Shown: piece after piece, positions 1 to 7,004 of the stretch
Position numbering within the stretch: position 1 is the first letter of the stretch
How the letters are laid out: every line of letters begins with the position of its first letter
Source of the DNA: Acidaminococcus fermentans
GTDB taxonomy: Bacteria; Bacillota_C; Negativicutes; Acidaminococcales; Acidaminococcaceae
Reading direction: 5' to 3'
Assembly: GCA_004555735.1 (NCBI GenBank)
Contig: SFHH01000016.1
Coordinates: forward strand, 1-19,396
DNA length: 19,396 nt
Position numbers and translations under genes: made by a program
The notes under the pieces: model-generated
What the model was told of the DNA's origin: nothing
The model's input: only the letters and a program-made list of their open reading frames with translations
The model's database searches: none

Positions 1-1
1 G

Positions 2-841
2 ATCATCGATTCCCTGATCGCCTCCGGTGTGAAACATATGCAGATCACGTCCTTCGTCCATCCCAAGGCCATCCCGCAGATGCGGGATGCGGCCCAGGTG
101 GCGGAGACCTGCCTGAAGAAATATCCGGATCTGGACCTGTTCGCCCTGATTCCCAACTACAAGGGAGCAGAGAACGCCCGGAAAGTGGGCATGAAGAAGG
201 TCACCAACGTGATCTCCCTCAGTGAATCCCACAACAAGGCCAACATCAACCGGACCCGGGATGAATCCTTCGAAGGCCTGGAAAAGATCGTGAAGGATTT
301 CTCTGGCGACATGGAAGTGTGCCTGGACGTGGCTACCGCCTTCGGCTGCCCCTTCGAAGGGAAGTTCTACGATGTGAAACCGCTGCTGGCCTTCCTGAAA
401 CGGGGCCATGACATGGGCATCCGTTCCTTCACCCTGTGCGATACGGTGGGCCTGGCGGATCCGAAACAGGTCCGGGAATTCGTGAAAGCCTCCCTGGAAG
501 AATTCCCGGATTCCCACTTCGAAGTCCACATCCACGATACCCGGGGCATGGGCCTGGTGAATACACTGGCCGCTGTGGAAGCGGGGATCGCCGGCGTCCA
601 GTCCACCCTGGGCGGCCTGGGCGGCTGCCCCTTCGCACCGGGAGCTTCCGGCAACACCGCCACCGAAGATCTGGTGCTGATGTTCAACGAAATGGGCTAC
701 GACACGGGGATCGACTTCGCCAAGATCCTGGCCGCGGCCAAGAAAGAACACGCAGAAGTGGAAGGGAATTATTCCGGCCACAATATCAACATCCAGAACA
801 ACACCGGCTGCTGCACACCTCCCCAACAGCATAATGAGTAA
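2..841 (+). CDS. HMG-CoA lyase-family enzyme, 5' end outside the window
   Basis: This gene is open from the first bases of the window (frame from position 2, reading IIDSLIASGVKH before the first Met), so its true start lies upstream. The family cleaves 3-hydroxy-3-methylglutaryl-CoA or related acyl-CoAs in a TIM barrel with a divalent metal. Seen here: ITSFVHPKAIPQM near the start, the metal-binding HIHDTRG segment (about 530-545), and the signature GGLGGCPFAPGASGN, whose cysteine (codon 626-628) is the expected catalytic residue. The tail CCTPPQQHNE is unusual but open to a clean TAA. A strong terminator follows 22 nt later. The exact acyl-CoA substrate cannot be read from sequence; other HMGL-like aldolases and carboxyltransferases share the fold, but the cysteine loop favours a true lyase. 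Confidence 0.85.
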   Translation: MIDSLIASGVKHMQITSFVHPKAIPQMRDAAQVAETCLKKYPDLDLFALIPNYKGAENARKVGMKKVTNVISLSESHNKANINRTRDESFEGLEKIVKDFSGDMEVCLDVATAFGCPFEGKFYDVKPLLAFLKRGHDMGIRSFTLCDTVGLADPKQVREFVKASLEEFPDSHFEVHIHDTRGMGLVNTLAAVEAGIAGVQSTLGGLGGCPFAPGASGNTATEDLVLMFNEMGYDTGIDFAKILAAAKKEHAEVEGNYSGHNINIQNNTGCCTPPQQHNE

Positions 842-862
842 AAAGGCCTGTCGGCTGTAAAG

Positions 863-906
863 AAAAAGGCTGCTGCACGTAAAGCCATACGTGCAGCAGC
901 CTTTTT
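863..906. terminator. Bidirectional intrinsic terminator between convergent genes
   Basis: Perfect 18-bp inverted repeat (arms 863-880 and 889-906, 8-nt loop). The arms begin with five A and end with five T, so the hairpin has a U-tract on both strands. It lies between the HMG-CoA-lyase-like gene (plus) and the exported unknown gene (minus, stop at 908) and should stop both transcripts. Confidence 0.93.
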
Positions 907-907
907 G

Positions 908-1768
908 TCATACTTCTTTATACAACCCCATCTTGATATACATCTCCATGATCTGGCTCATGGTAGACAGGTCATTCCGATTGGCGTCTACCAGATTGGT
1001 AACGCCCAGTTCCGGATGGTTGTGGATATATTCCACAAACTTATCCACTCTTGCCTGCAGGGGGGCTTCCTGGGCATTCTTTGCCTCTTTCTGCTGATTC
1101 TGGATTTCATTCACCTTTTGGAAATTTCCGTAGAACCGTTCCTGATCGATGGCATAGGCCGTCGGATCAGCATATTTATTGATATCCGGATTCACAGAGC
1201 AGACATCTTTCAAAGCTGCTTTGATGGCATTCTTGGCATTCCTCCGAGGATCCGTGTCCGCAGCCGCTACCACCCGGCCCAACGAAAAAGTCCCGGCGGT
1301 ATATTCCTGTCTCCCGTAATCCCAGCCATAGACTGCATAATCCTTTTTATCCACCGTCACTTCTTTGATATGGACAAAAGTAGAAGGGGCCACCCCATCC
1401 ACTTTAGCTCCAAAGGCGTTCTGGTAATGGTCCACTGAGACTCCGGTCCCTTCCAGCTTCACCCAGACCACAAGCGGGATTTCTGTAGGCTGTACCATGG
1501 CAGCGTATTCCTTGGGCGGACGGATATCATTTTCATCCATCCGTTGGATTTTTTTCACATTGAACCGTTTGCTGTAGTTTTTCAGCAAGGTCTCCTCGAA
1601 TTCTTTCTGCCCGGCTGCCATATCTTCTTCTTTATTCTGGCATTGGATGACTGGATCGGCTACCTTGTAGATCAGGCAGACAGAGAGTTTTTTCGGTGTC
1701 TCCGCCGCAAAGACGGTCTGACAAAAGAGACAAAGTAGGAATACGAAGACGGTACTGATTTTTTTCAT
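908..1768 (-). CDS. Exported protein of unknown function
   Basis: A 286-residue protein that I do not recognise. I chose the ATG at 1768 over an upstream in-frame start because it has a strong Shine-Dalgarno (GGAGGAAGG, 1772-1780) and opens a typical signal peptide: MKK, a hydrophobic run to about residue 20, then VFA before AETPKK, a likely signal peptidase I site. Two cysteines sit inside the hydrophobic run, but no clear lipobox is present. The mature part is hydrophilic, alpha/beta in character, with a Gln/Lys/Glu-rich segment near residues 225-245 that may be helical. No catalytic motif is visible. It is a single gene, ending on the shared terminator at 863-906. It is divergent from the exported cupin; no near-consensus promoter was found on its own side. 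Confidence 0.85.
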   Translation of the reverse strand: MKKISTVFVFLLCLFCQTVFAAETPKKLSVCLIYKVADPVIQCQNKEEDMAAGQKEFEETLLKNYSKRFNVKKIQRMDENDIRPPKEYAAMVQPTEIPLVVWVKLEGTGVSVDHYQNAFGAKVDGVAPSTFVHIKEVTVDKKDYAVYGWDYGRQEYTAGTFSLGRVVAAADTDPRRNAKNAIKAALKDVCSVNPDINKYADPTAYAIDQERFYGNFQKVNEIQNQQKEAKNAQEAPLQARVDKFVEYIHNHPELGVTNLVDANRNDLSTMSQIMEMYIKMGLYKEV

Positions 1769-1973
1769 GATCCTTCCTCCTCCATGATACTGACTGCAAA
1801 AAATAGCCAGCTGTATTCCGTGCATAAGTTGTTTTTATTTTATCACATTTACAGATGGTAAAAAGAGTGTTTTATATAGTAAATTCACTTTTCCAAAGAA
1901 GTGGGACATTTGTCTTTATAATAACTATATGAGTGCTAATTATTTGTACTTTATATTACATTTTCTTTTTGTA

Positions 1974-2002
1974 TTGCCAATAATTCAGTAAGATGCTACA
2001 AT
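1974..2002 (+). promoter_or_regulatory. Sigma-70-type promoter for the cupin gene
   Basis: TTGCCA (1974-1979), a 17-bp spacer and TACAAT (1997-2002), in a strongly AT-rich stretch that contrasts with the surrounding genes. It lies 42 nt upstream of the cupin start codon at 2045. Confidence 0.8.
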
Positions 2003-2044
2003 AAAGTTGCATTGAATTTGAAATTTTCAGAGGAGTTGATTGCC

Positions 2045-2548
2045 ATGGAATTGAAGAAATGGACTGTACTTCTGGCTTTGGGTGCCACTTTGGCAGCTGG
2101 GACGGCTTTTGCTGCCGGTTCTCCGGATTCTCCCTTTAAACCGGATGAACAGGTCTATCCTAAAGGGGAACTGTTCACCTTCGACAAACAGGATGTAGCC
2201 AAAGGAAAAGGTACGGCTTATGGAAAATTTGCCTTTGCCCGGGATAAAGCAGCTCCGGATTCCGCCATCAAGGAAATTTGCTACCTGACTTTGGAAAAAG
2301 GAGCTTCCATCGGCTGCCACAAACATGGGTTCAATGAAGACGCCTATATCATCATTTCCGGGGAAGGTATCTTTACCGACGGCACCGGGAAAGACACCCT
2401 GGTAAAGGCAGGCGATGTGACCATTGCCCGTCCTGGCCAATCCCACGGCCTGCGCAATGAAAAGGAAACGCCCCTGGTCTTCCTGGATGTCATCGCCCAG
2501 AATGACACCTATCTGAAGGACCATCCGGAAGCGGCCCCGAAGAAATAA
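2045..2548 (+). CDS. Exported single-domain cupin protein
   Basis: A 167-residue protein. The ATG at 2045 was chosen because GAGGAG precedes it at good spacing and it opens a clean signal peptide (MELKKW, hydrophobic run, AGTAFA before AGSPDS). The mature part is one cupin barrel. Motif 1 is seen as GASIGCHKHGFNEDAYIIISGEG, with His-x-His and the downstream Glu; motif 2 as GDVTIARPGQSHGLRN, with Pro-Gly and a third His. These residues normally bind one metal ion, so it is probably a metal-binding periplasmic protein. Cupins cover many enzymes (isomerases, dioxygenases) and plain binding proteins, so no reaction is assigned. It is transcribed alone, and its own downstream terminator appears to be interrupted by an IS fragment. 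Confidence 0.85.
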   Translation: MELKKWTVLLALGATLAAGTAFAAGSPDSPFKPDEQVYPKGELFTFDKQDVAKGKGTAYGKFAFARDKAAPDSAIKEICYLTLEKGASIGCHKHGFNEDAYIIISGEGIFTDGTGKDTLVKAGDVTIARPGQSHGLRNEKETPLVFLDVIAQNDTYLKDHPEAAPKK

Positions 2549-2610
2549 CCCCTATCCGGCCTGGAAGACTAACCGCCTTCTGCAAAGTAGAAAGGGGCTG
2601 TTGCGTGAGC

Positions 2611-2771
2611 TGACCCCCAATTGTTAGGCCAAAAATCTAACAGTTGGGGGGCAGTTTTTTGTGGCAAAACACAGCTATGAATTTAAGAAAAAAATAGTAC
2701 TGGAATACTTGAACAGTGACGAAGGGTGTATTTCTATTTCACGTAAATTAAGAAACATTTTTATGTTATAA
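2611..2771 (+). mobile_element. Truncated left end of an IS3-family (IS150-like) insertion sequence
   Basis: Begins with TGACCCCC and a hairpin (arms 2614-2627 and 2637-2650, 14 bp with one wobble) followed by TTTTTT, the kind of end seen in IS150-like elements. A small reading frame starts at GTG 2661 and reads VAKHSYEFKKKIVLEYLNS and onward for 36 codons to TAA (2769-2771). This matches the first helix-turn-helix of an IS3-family OrfA transposase. Homology appears lost after KLRN (about 2756), and neither the rest of orfA, nor orfB, nor a right end is present. Composition is AT-rich, unlike the neighbouring genes. It cannot move by itself. Confidence 0.75.
2661..2771 (+). pseudogene. IS3-family OrfA transposase fragment (36 codons)
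   Basis: GTG start directly after the T-run of the IS-end hairpin, with no clear Shine-Dalgarno. The peptide starts VAKHSYEFKKKIVLEYL and continues with GCISISRKLRN, the N-terminal part of an OrfA DNA-binding domain. The last residues (IFML) probably come from flanking DNA. A full OrfA is about 100-170 residues, so most of the gene has been deleted. No function is expected. Confidence 0.72.
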
Positions 2772-2803
2772 GGCTTAAACCACCTTCTACCAAAACGGAA
2801 TAG

Positions 2804-2833
2804 AAAAACCCGGTGCTGCAACACCGGGTTTTT
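2804..2833. terminator. Bidirectional intrinsic terminator
   Basis: A 12-bp perfect stem (arms 2804-2815 and 2822-2833, loop CTGCAA) with five A before and five T after the GC-rich part. It lies just past the IS remnant. Its original partner gene is unclear; it may be left over from whatever was deleted with the IS, or back up the tRNA terminator on the minus strand. Confidence 0.8.
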
Positions 2834-2963
2834 CTTTGTGTCAGATGAACACATTCTTTCGTTTCGCCTGTATTCATTATATCATATGTGAATCGATTTG
2901 CAAGATGAAAAGATCTTTGCTCTATATTTCCATTCTTTTTCGTTCGCCTGCCAACTACAAAAA

Positions 2964-2993
2964 TACCCTTGCGGTCTTCCAACCGCAAGGGTA
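2964..2993 (-). terminator. Terminator of tRNA-Ala
   Basis: A 12-bp perfect stem (2964-2975 with 2982-2993, 6-nt loop) followed on the minus strand by TTTTT (2963-2959). It begins 14 nt beyond the CCA end of the tRNA, in the right direction to end its transcript. Confidence 0.88.
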
Positions 2994-3006
2994 CTGACTT
3001 TTCATT

Positions 3007-3082
<76 letters not shown>

Positions 3083-3095
3083 AAACGACTTCTTA

Positions 3096-3124
3096 AGTAT
3101 ACCTCAAAGAAAGGTCGCTGTCAA
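3096..3124 (-). promoter_or_regulatory. Near-consensus promoter of tRNA-Ala
   Basis: On the minus strand TTGACA (3124-3119), 17 bp, then TATACT (3101-3096). The -10 box ends 13 nt before the tRNA 5' end. This is the closest match to the sigma-70 consensus in the window. The -35 starts only about 10 nt past the stop codon of the S1-domain gene. Confidence 0.9.
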
Positions 3125-3133
3125 CGGCTTTTT

Positions 3134-4030
3134 TTATTTTTTCACCAAAGTCGTCCATCCGTTTTCCTGGGTGATCTTCCCTTCCTTCATCAGCCGCCCC
3201 AGGGCCCGTTTAAATGCGGCCTTGGAAATGCCGAAGGCATCTTTGATGATTTCCGGGGGAGTGGCATCGCTGTAGGGCATGGTGCCCTGGCGCTTTTCCA
3301 GAAGGGCCAGGATCCGTTCGCTGTCGGTAACCATGGCTTTTTCCTTCACTTCCCGGAGGGACAGGTCCACCCGGCCGTCTTCCCGGACGAAGGTGACCCG
3401 TCCGGTGACCTTCTGGCCGAAATCCAAACGTCCGCTGGGCACTTCGCTCCGGTGGATGAAGGCCAGATACCGCTGGGTCGTCAGGAGGAAGAACCCTTCT
3501 GGAAGGATGTTGTAGACGGTGCCGGTGAGTTCATCCCCCACCTTCACATCCTTGGCCGGCACAGAAGCCCGGACCATATCCTCTTCCACCCGCATGGTCA
3601 CAGCCTGGCGGCCGCTCTTGTCCCGATAGAGCTTCACCCACACCAGCTGCCCTGGGGACACATGGCCCCGCATTTCGCTGTAGGGCAGGAATACCCCCCG
3701 TTCAGCGCCGATATCCACGAATCCCCCCTGCCGGGTGACGGACAGGACCTTCACATAGCCCAGCTGTCCTTCCCGCATCTTGGGGAGCTTCATGCTGGCG
3801 GTCATCCGGCCCTTAGCATCCAGGTACAAGTAGACTTTGACTTTGTCCCCCACTTTCACCGGGCTGGTCTGCTGATGCTGGTGGAGCAGGATGTCATCGG
3901 AGGTACTGCCCGTACCGGCATCCAGGAAAGCGCCTGCTTCCCCCAGCCGGGCCACGGTCATTTCGCACACATCCCCCACCCGGTACCGGCCCACGGTCTT
4001 GACGGTCACCGGTCCATTGCCTTTTTTCAT
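3134..4030 (-). CDS. cvfB: S1-domain RNA-binding protein, CvfB/YitL family
   Basis: 298 residues. Several OB-fold/S1-like segments are visible: around residues 15-80 (VGDVCEMTVARLGEAGAFLD), 85-150 (EGQLGYVKVLSVTRQGGFVDIG), and 160-225 (VGDELTGTVYNILPEGFFLL, then KVTGRVTFVREDGRVDLSLR). A winged-helix-like tail (about 235-298, with FGISKAAFKRALGRLMKEGKI and GWTTLV) ends the protein. This order, S1 repeats followed by a C-terminal winged helix, is that of CvfB/YitL proteins, which bind RNA and affect virulence-factor expression in staphylococci. The ATG overlaps the rsfS stop as ATGA (4027-4030), implying translational coupling. Last gene of the nadD operon. The family is clear; the target RNAs are unknown. 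Confidence 0.85.
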   Translation of the reverse strand: MKKGNGPVTVKTVGRYRVGDVCEMTVARLGEAGAFLDAGTGSTSDDILLHQHQQTSPVKVGDKVKVYLYLDAKGRMTASMKLPKMREGQLGYVKVLSVTRQGGFVDIGAERGVFLPYSEMRGHVSPGQLVWVKLYRDKSGRQAVTMRVEEDMVRASVPAKDVKVGDELTGTVYNILPEGFFLLTTQRYLAFIHRSEVPSGRLDFGQKVTGRVTFVREDGRVDLSLREVKEKAMVTDSERILALLEKRQGTMPYSDATPPEIIKDAFGISKAAFKRALGRLMKEGKITQENGWTTLVKK

Positions 4031-4380
4031 GCTTCTATCTCCCTATAGCTTTCACTGGGAGCATCTGCCCACAGCTGTTCCAGGTTGTAGAAATTCCGCT
4101 GGGATTCCTGGAACACATGGGCCACACAATCGCCGTAATCCAGGAGTACCCAGTTCCCTTCACTATAGCCCTCCTTATGGGCCGGCAGCTTCCCTTCCTG
4201 GGCCAGTTTGTCTTCGATTCCGTCCGCAATGGCCCGCACCTGGGTGGTGCTGGGAGCCGAGCAGATCATGAAGTAGTCAGTCACGGAAGACAATCCTTCC
4301 ATGTTCAGCAGCAGGATATCCCGTGCTTTTTTGTCCGCAGCAGCCGCTGCGATTTTGTTGGCCAGTTCTTTTCCGGTCAT
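4027..4380 (-). CDS. rsfS: Ribosome silencing factor RsfS
   Basis: 117 residues, normal for the family. RsfS (DUF143, Iojap-like) binds ribosomal protein L14 on the 50S subunit and blocks joining with the 30S when nutrients are short. Family traits seen: TGKELANKIAAAAADKKARD at the N-terminus, VTDYFMICSAPSTTQVRAIAD, and the end block GNWVLLDYGDCVAHVF with RNFYNLEQLWADA. Of two close ATG codons, the one at 4380 has AAGGAAGG at suitable spacing; the upstream ATG touches that site. The stop overlaps the next gene by four bases. Its place beside nadD, yqeK and an LCP gene is the standard Firmicutes cluster. Confidence 0.95.
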   Translation of the reverse strand: MTGKELANKIAAAAADKKARDILLLNMEGLSSVTDYFMICSAPSTTQVRAIADGIEDKLAQEGKLPAHKEGYSEGNWVLLDYGDCVAHVFQESQRNFYNLEQLWADAPSESYREIEA

Positions 4381-4434
4381 TTTCATCCTTCCTTTCAAAA
4401 AACTTTATGTTTCGTTTCACAGAACGTCCTTGGT

Positions 4435-5412
4435 TCAGATACTGGGGATCCGCTTGTGGGGGATTTTCAGCTCATCCAGGGTAGCCGCCACTTTGGAAGG
4501 AGTGGTGACCCAATAGCTGACGCCGCCGATATCCCCGAAATCCCCTTTCAGGCTGGCGCTCTTCACGCCCCCGTCGCCGAAGAGCCGTAGGCAATTGGCC
4601 GCCTTCACCATCTGGATGAAGGTCATATCCGTCTTCACATATTCCGATGCCGTGCCGATGATCATGGGCAGCTTCACCATGTTCCCCACGGTGAAGGCCT
4701 GTTTGGCCAGGGCTTTCATGAATTTCTGCTGCCGTTCCACCCGGCCGATGTCCCCCATTTCATCATGGCGGAACCGGACGTATTCTCCGGCTTTTTCCCC
4801 GTTGAGATGCTGCTTGCCCTTCTTAAGATGGATCTTCAGGTCCGCATAGGGATCTTCATAGTCCATATTCTGTTCCACGTCCAGATCCACACCGCCCAGC
4901 ATATCCACCACTTTGATGAAGCCCTGCCAGTCCACCTGCATATAATGGTTGACGGGAACCTGCAGCAGATTCGCTACCGTACGCTTGGCCAGGGGCACCC
5001 CGCCATAGGCATAGGCCGCGTTGATCTTGTCGTGGCCCCGCCGGCCAGGGATGGTCACCCGGGTATCCCGGGGCAGGCTCAGGACGGAGACCTGGCTGTT
5101 TTCCGGATCGAAGCTCACCAGCAGCATGGCATCCGTCCGCTTAGGTACATCCTTGTCGAAGTCTTCACTGTCCCCGTCGTCCGTCCCCAGGAGCAGCACA
5201 TTGATCCGGTTGGAAAATCCTTCTGTCGTCAGGGCTTCCTGCTGGGTATCGGCCACCTGGGACCGGGGCCGGAAGAACCGGTTGTAGATCCGCATGCCGG
5301 CCGCAAAGCAGCTGGCCATGAGGAAGAAGAGCAGGACCAGGGAAAAGAATACTCTTCCCTTCCGCAGCCGTTTCTTATAGCGCCGGGTCCCGGGTTTCTT
5401 TTGGTCTGTCAT
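4435..5412 (-). CDS. LytR-CpsA-Psr (LCP) family protein
   Basis: 325 residues. A basic cytoplasmic N-terminus (RRYKKRLRKGR), one membrane helix (about residues 22-43), then an extracytoplasmic LCP domain. LCP enzymes move glycopolymers from undecaprenyl-pyrophosphate carriers onto peptidoglycan. Seen: NVLLLGTDDGD, KRTDAMLLVSFDPENSQVSVLSLPRDTRV with the conserved Arg and Asp residues, GHDKINAAYAYGG, and YVRFRHDEMGDIGRVERQQKFM, which holds the polyprenyl-phosphate-binding arginines. The start has AGGAG at good spacing inside a 12-nt gap after yqeK, so it is within the operon. After the LCP domain there is a short tail rather than a LytR_C domain. In a diderm Negativicute the acceptor glycopolymer is not obvious. 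Confidence 0.92.
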   Translation of the reverse strand: MTDQKKPGTRRYKKRLRKGRVFFSLVLLFFLMASCFAAGMRIYNRFFRPRSQVADTQQEALTTEGFSNRINVLLLGTDDGDSEDFDKDVPKRTDAMLLVSFDPENSQVSVLSLPRDTRVTIPGRRGHDKINAAYAYGGVPLAKRTVANLLQVPVNHYMQVDWQGFIKVVDMLGGVDLDVEQNMDYEDPYADLKIHLKKGKQHLNGEKAGEYVRFRHDEMGDIGRVERQQKFMKALAKQAFTVGNMVKLPMIIGTASEYVKTDMTFIQMVKAANCLRLFGDGGVKSASLKGDFGDIGGVSYWVTTPSKVAATLDELKIPHKRIPSI

Positions 5413-5424
5413 ATTGTGCTCCTG

Positions 5425-6009
5425 TCAGTCCTGGTTTTCTTTCTGTTTCAGGGTAAGTTCATTGTAACCGGCCAGGCAATCCGGATGGATCAGCAGACCC
5501 TGGTCCAAGAGGTAACTCATGGTATGGACGTACGCTTTCCGCATGCCGTTTTCCAAACCTTTCTCTACTTCTGCCCGCATGGCATCCACTCCGGGGAAAT
5601 CCCGGTTGGGTTCCACCAGATCCGCCAGATAGATGACCATATCCAGGGGGCTCATATGGGCCGCTCCGGTGGTATGCCGGCGGATGCTGGAGAGGATGTC
5701 CGGATCGGTGACCCCGAATTCGTGCTGGGCATAATAGACGCCTAATTTGGCATGGATCAGGATGGGCTGGTGCGTTTCGATTTCGTCCAGTCCGATGCCC
5801 AGTTCAGCGGCTTTGGCGATGAAATCCCTTGTGGGGATCTGCCGCCCGCTGTCATGGAGCAGGCCAGCAATGGCGGCTTTCTGCTCATCCACCCCGTACC
5901 GGCGGGCCAGTTTTACAGCGGTTTCACTGACCGCCAGGGTATGGCGGAAGCGTTTGGCCGGCAGTTCCTTTTCCAGCCGGGCTTTCATTTCCTTGATTTC
6001 CATGTACAT
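5425..6009 (-). CDS. yqeK: HD-domain protein YqeK
   Basis: 194 residues. YqeK is an HD-superfamily hydrolase; characterised members split diadenosine tetraphosphate (Ap4A) symmetrically to ADP. Metal-binding motifs are visible: KRFRHTLAVSETAVKLA (first His), AAIAGLLHDSGR (the His-Asp pair), ILIHAKLG, and ILSSIRRHTTG followed by LDMVIYLADLVEP. The ATG at 6009 was chosen because GGGAGGG lies just upstream; the in-frame TTG at 6021 lies inside that ribosome site. It sits between nadD and the LCP gene, as in many Firmicutes. A terminator-like hairpin directly upstream (6023-6063) may reduce its expression relative to nadD. Confidence 0.92.
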   Translation of the reverse strand: MYMEIKEMKARLEKELPAKRFRHTLAVSETAVKLARRYGVDEQKAAIAGLLHDSGRQIPTRDFIAKAAELGIGLDEIETHQPILIHAKLGVYYAQHEFGVTDPDILSSIRRHTTGAAHMSPLDMVIYLADLVEPNRDFPGVDAMRAEVEKGLENGMRKAYVHTMSYLLDQGLLIHPDCLAGYNELTLKQKENQD

Positions 6010-6022
6010 TTTCCCTCCCAAG

Positions 6023-6063
6023 AAAAAACAGAGAGCCCCTACTGACGGTAGAGGTCTCTCTGT
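6023..6063 (-). terminator. Terminator-like hairpin between nadD and yqeK (possible attenuator)
   Basis: On the minus strand a 16-position stem (6063-6048 with 6028-6042, one unpaired mismatch and one wobble) is followed by TTTTT (6027-6023). The nadD stop codon TAG (6041-6039) lies in the hairpin, so ribosomes ending nadD would disturb its folding. The yqeK ribosome-binding site begins within a few bases of the T-run. It looks like an intrinsic terminator inside the operon. Confidence 0.75.
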
Positions 6064-6650
6064 TCGATGTATTCCGCTACTGCCTTAGGTACCATCACAT
6101 CAACAGGTTCGCCCTTCCGGATCCGGTCCCGGATCTCCGTGGAAGAGAGGTCCAGTTCCGGCGTGTCCACCCAGACTAGATTCCGGAGGCCCTGCCGGGC
6201 CAGTCCTTCACTGACTTTCTCCTTCTGCGGGGCGAACCCGGGACGGGCGGCCGCCGCAAAGGTAGCATAATGCATGGTCTCCTGGATATTGTGCCAGGTG
6301 GGCAACTGCTCTGCTGAATCGGCTCCGATGATGAAGTAGAGATCATAGAACCGGTGCCATTTCCGGTGCAGCTGCCGGAGGGTATCGCAGGTGTAGGACA
6401 CCCCGCCCCGTTCCAGTTCCATCGCAGAAACCGTGTACCGGGGATCTTCCGCAGCAGCCAAGATCGTCATGGCCAGCCGGTCGGCAGGAGGCGAGCAGTG
6501 CCAGTCCCGTTTATGAGGCGGGATGGAAGCAGGGATGAACAGGATCCTGTCCAGTTCCAGCTGTTCCAGCATGGCACGGGCGATCATCAGATGACCGTTG
6601 TGGATGGGATCGAAGGTCCCTCCAAAGATACCCAGCCGCTGACGGCCCAT
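6039..6650 (-). CDS. nadD: Nicotinate-nucleotide adenylyltransferase NadD
   Basis: 203 residues. Catalyses nicotinate mononucleotide + ATP to deamido-NAD + pyrophosphate, the adenylyl step shared by de novo and salvage NAD synthesis. The nucleotidyltransferase signature is clear: GIFGGTFDPIHNGHL with the HxGH motif near residues 15-20, then IPPHKRD, YFIIGADSAEQLPTWHN, and the C-terminal SSTEIRDRIRKG that holds the second ATP-binding motif. The frame is open further upstream, but the ATG at 6650 has AAAGGAG in front and gives the family's N-terminus. It is first in the operon nadD-yqeK-LCP-rsfS-cvfB, with a promoter at 6688-6716. Confidence 0.97.
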   Translation of the reverse strand: MGRQRLGIFGGTFDPIHNGHLMIARAMLEQLELDRILFIPASIPPHKRDWHCSPPADRLAMTILAAAEDPRYTVSAMELERGGVSYTCDTLRQLHRKWHRFYDLYFIIGADSAEQLPTWHNIQETMHYATFAAAARPGFAPQKEKVSEGLARQGLRNLVWVDTPELDLSSTEIRDRIRKGEPVDVMVPKAVAEYIEQRDLYRQ

Positions 6651-6687
6651 GGTCCTCCACTCTCCTTTATCATGGTGATACCAGAGT

Positions 6688-6716
6688 ATTATAGCAAGGA
6701 AAAGAGGCGAAAACAA
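6688..6716 (-). promoter_or_regulatory. Promoter of the nadD operon
   Basis: Minus strand: TTGTTT (6716-6711), 17-bp spacer ending in TGC, then TATAAT (6693-6688), so both an extended -10 and a perfect -10 box. It lies 38 nt upstream of the nadD start. Confidence 0.85.
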
Positions 6717-6744
6717 GGATGAAGCGGTGACAAATGTATGAAGG

Positions 6745-7004
6745 GGGTGTTGCACGTCCTGTGCAACACCCAGGTCTCGAGTCTCGCGTCTCGGGTCTCG
6801 AGCCGAATGAAAAATTTGCAAGCAAATTCCAGAATATATAAAATCAATTTCGCCAACGATAAAGGAATCGTTTCTTTATATGGCACGGTTCGGGTTCTGC
6901 ACTTTCAAAAAAACCTGGCCGCAGGGCGGGTTCTTTCCAACGGCCCGAGACCCACGACTCGAGACTCGAGACCTCCAAAAGGTGCTGTTGCCACGCAACA
7001 GCAC
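6745..7004. repeat. Heptamer-armed inverted element, copy 1
   Basis: Between nadD and the PHP gene. Parts in order: hairpin A (745-755 with 761-771 of 6000, 11 bp perfect); four GTC-N4 heptamers at 6774-6801, with N4 = TCGA, TCGC, TCGG, TCGA; a 143-nt core (6802-6944); four inverted heptamers at 6945-6972 (complementary-strand N4 = TCGA, TCGA, GTGG, TCGG from the outside inward); hairpin B (6982-6991 with 6995-7004, 10 bp). Hairpin B abuts the PHP stop codon and may serve as its terminator, though the T-run is weak. The core aligns with copies 2 and 3 when read on the minus strand. No coding potential is seen. Confidence 0.85.

Noticed and set aside
2611..2771. Complete insertion sequence
   Set aside because: Only one end and the first part of orfA are present; there is no catalytic DDE domain or right end.
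6045..6821. Longer NadD starting at 6821
   Set aside because: The extra N-terminus would cover the promoter and hairpin A of element copy 1; the ATG at 6650 has a ribosome site and gives the standard family N-terminus.
6774..6972. CRISPR array
   Set aside because: Repeats are 7 nt, contiguous without spacers, and inverted on the far side; no cas gene is present.
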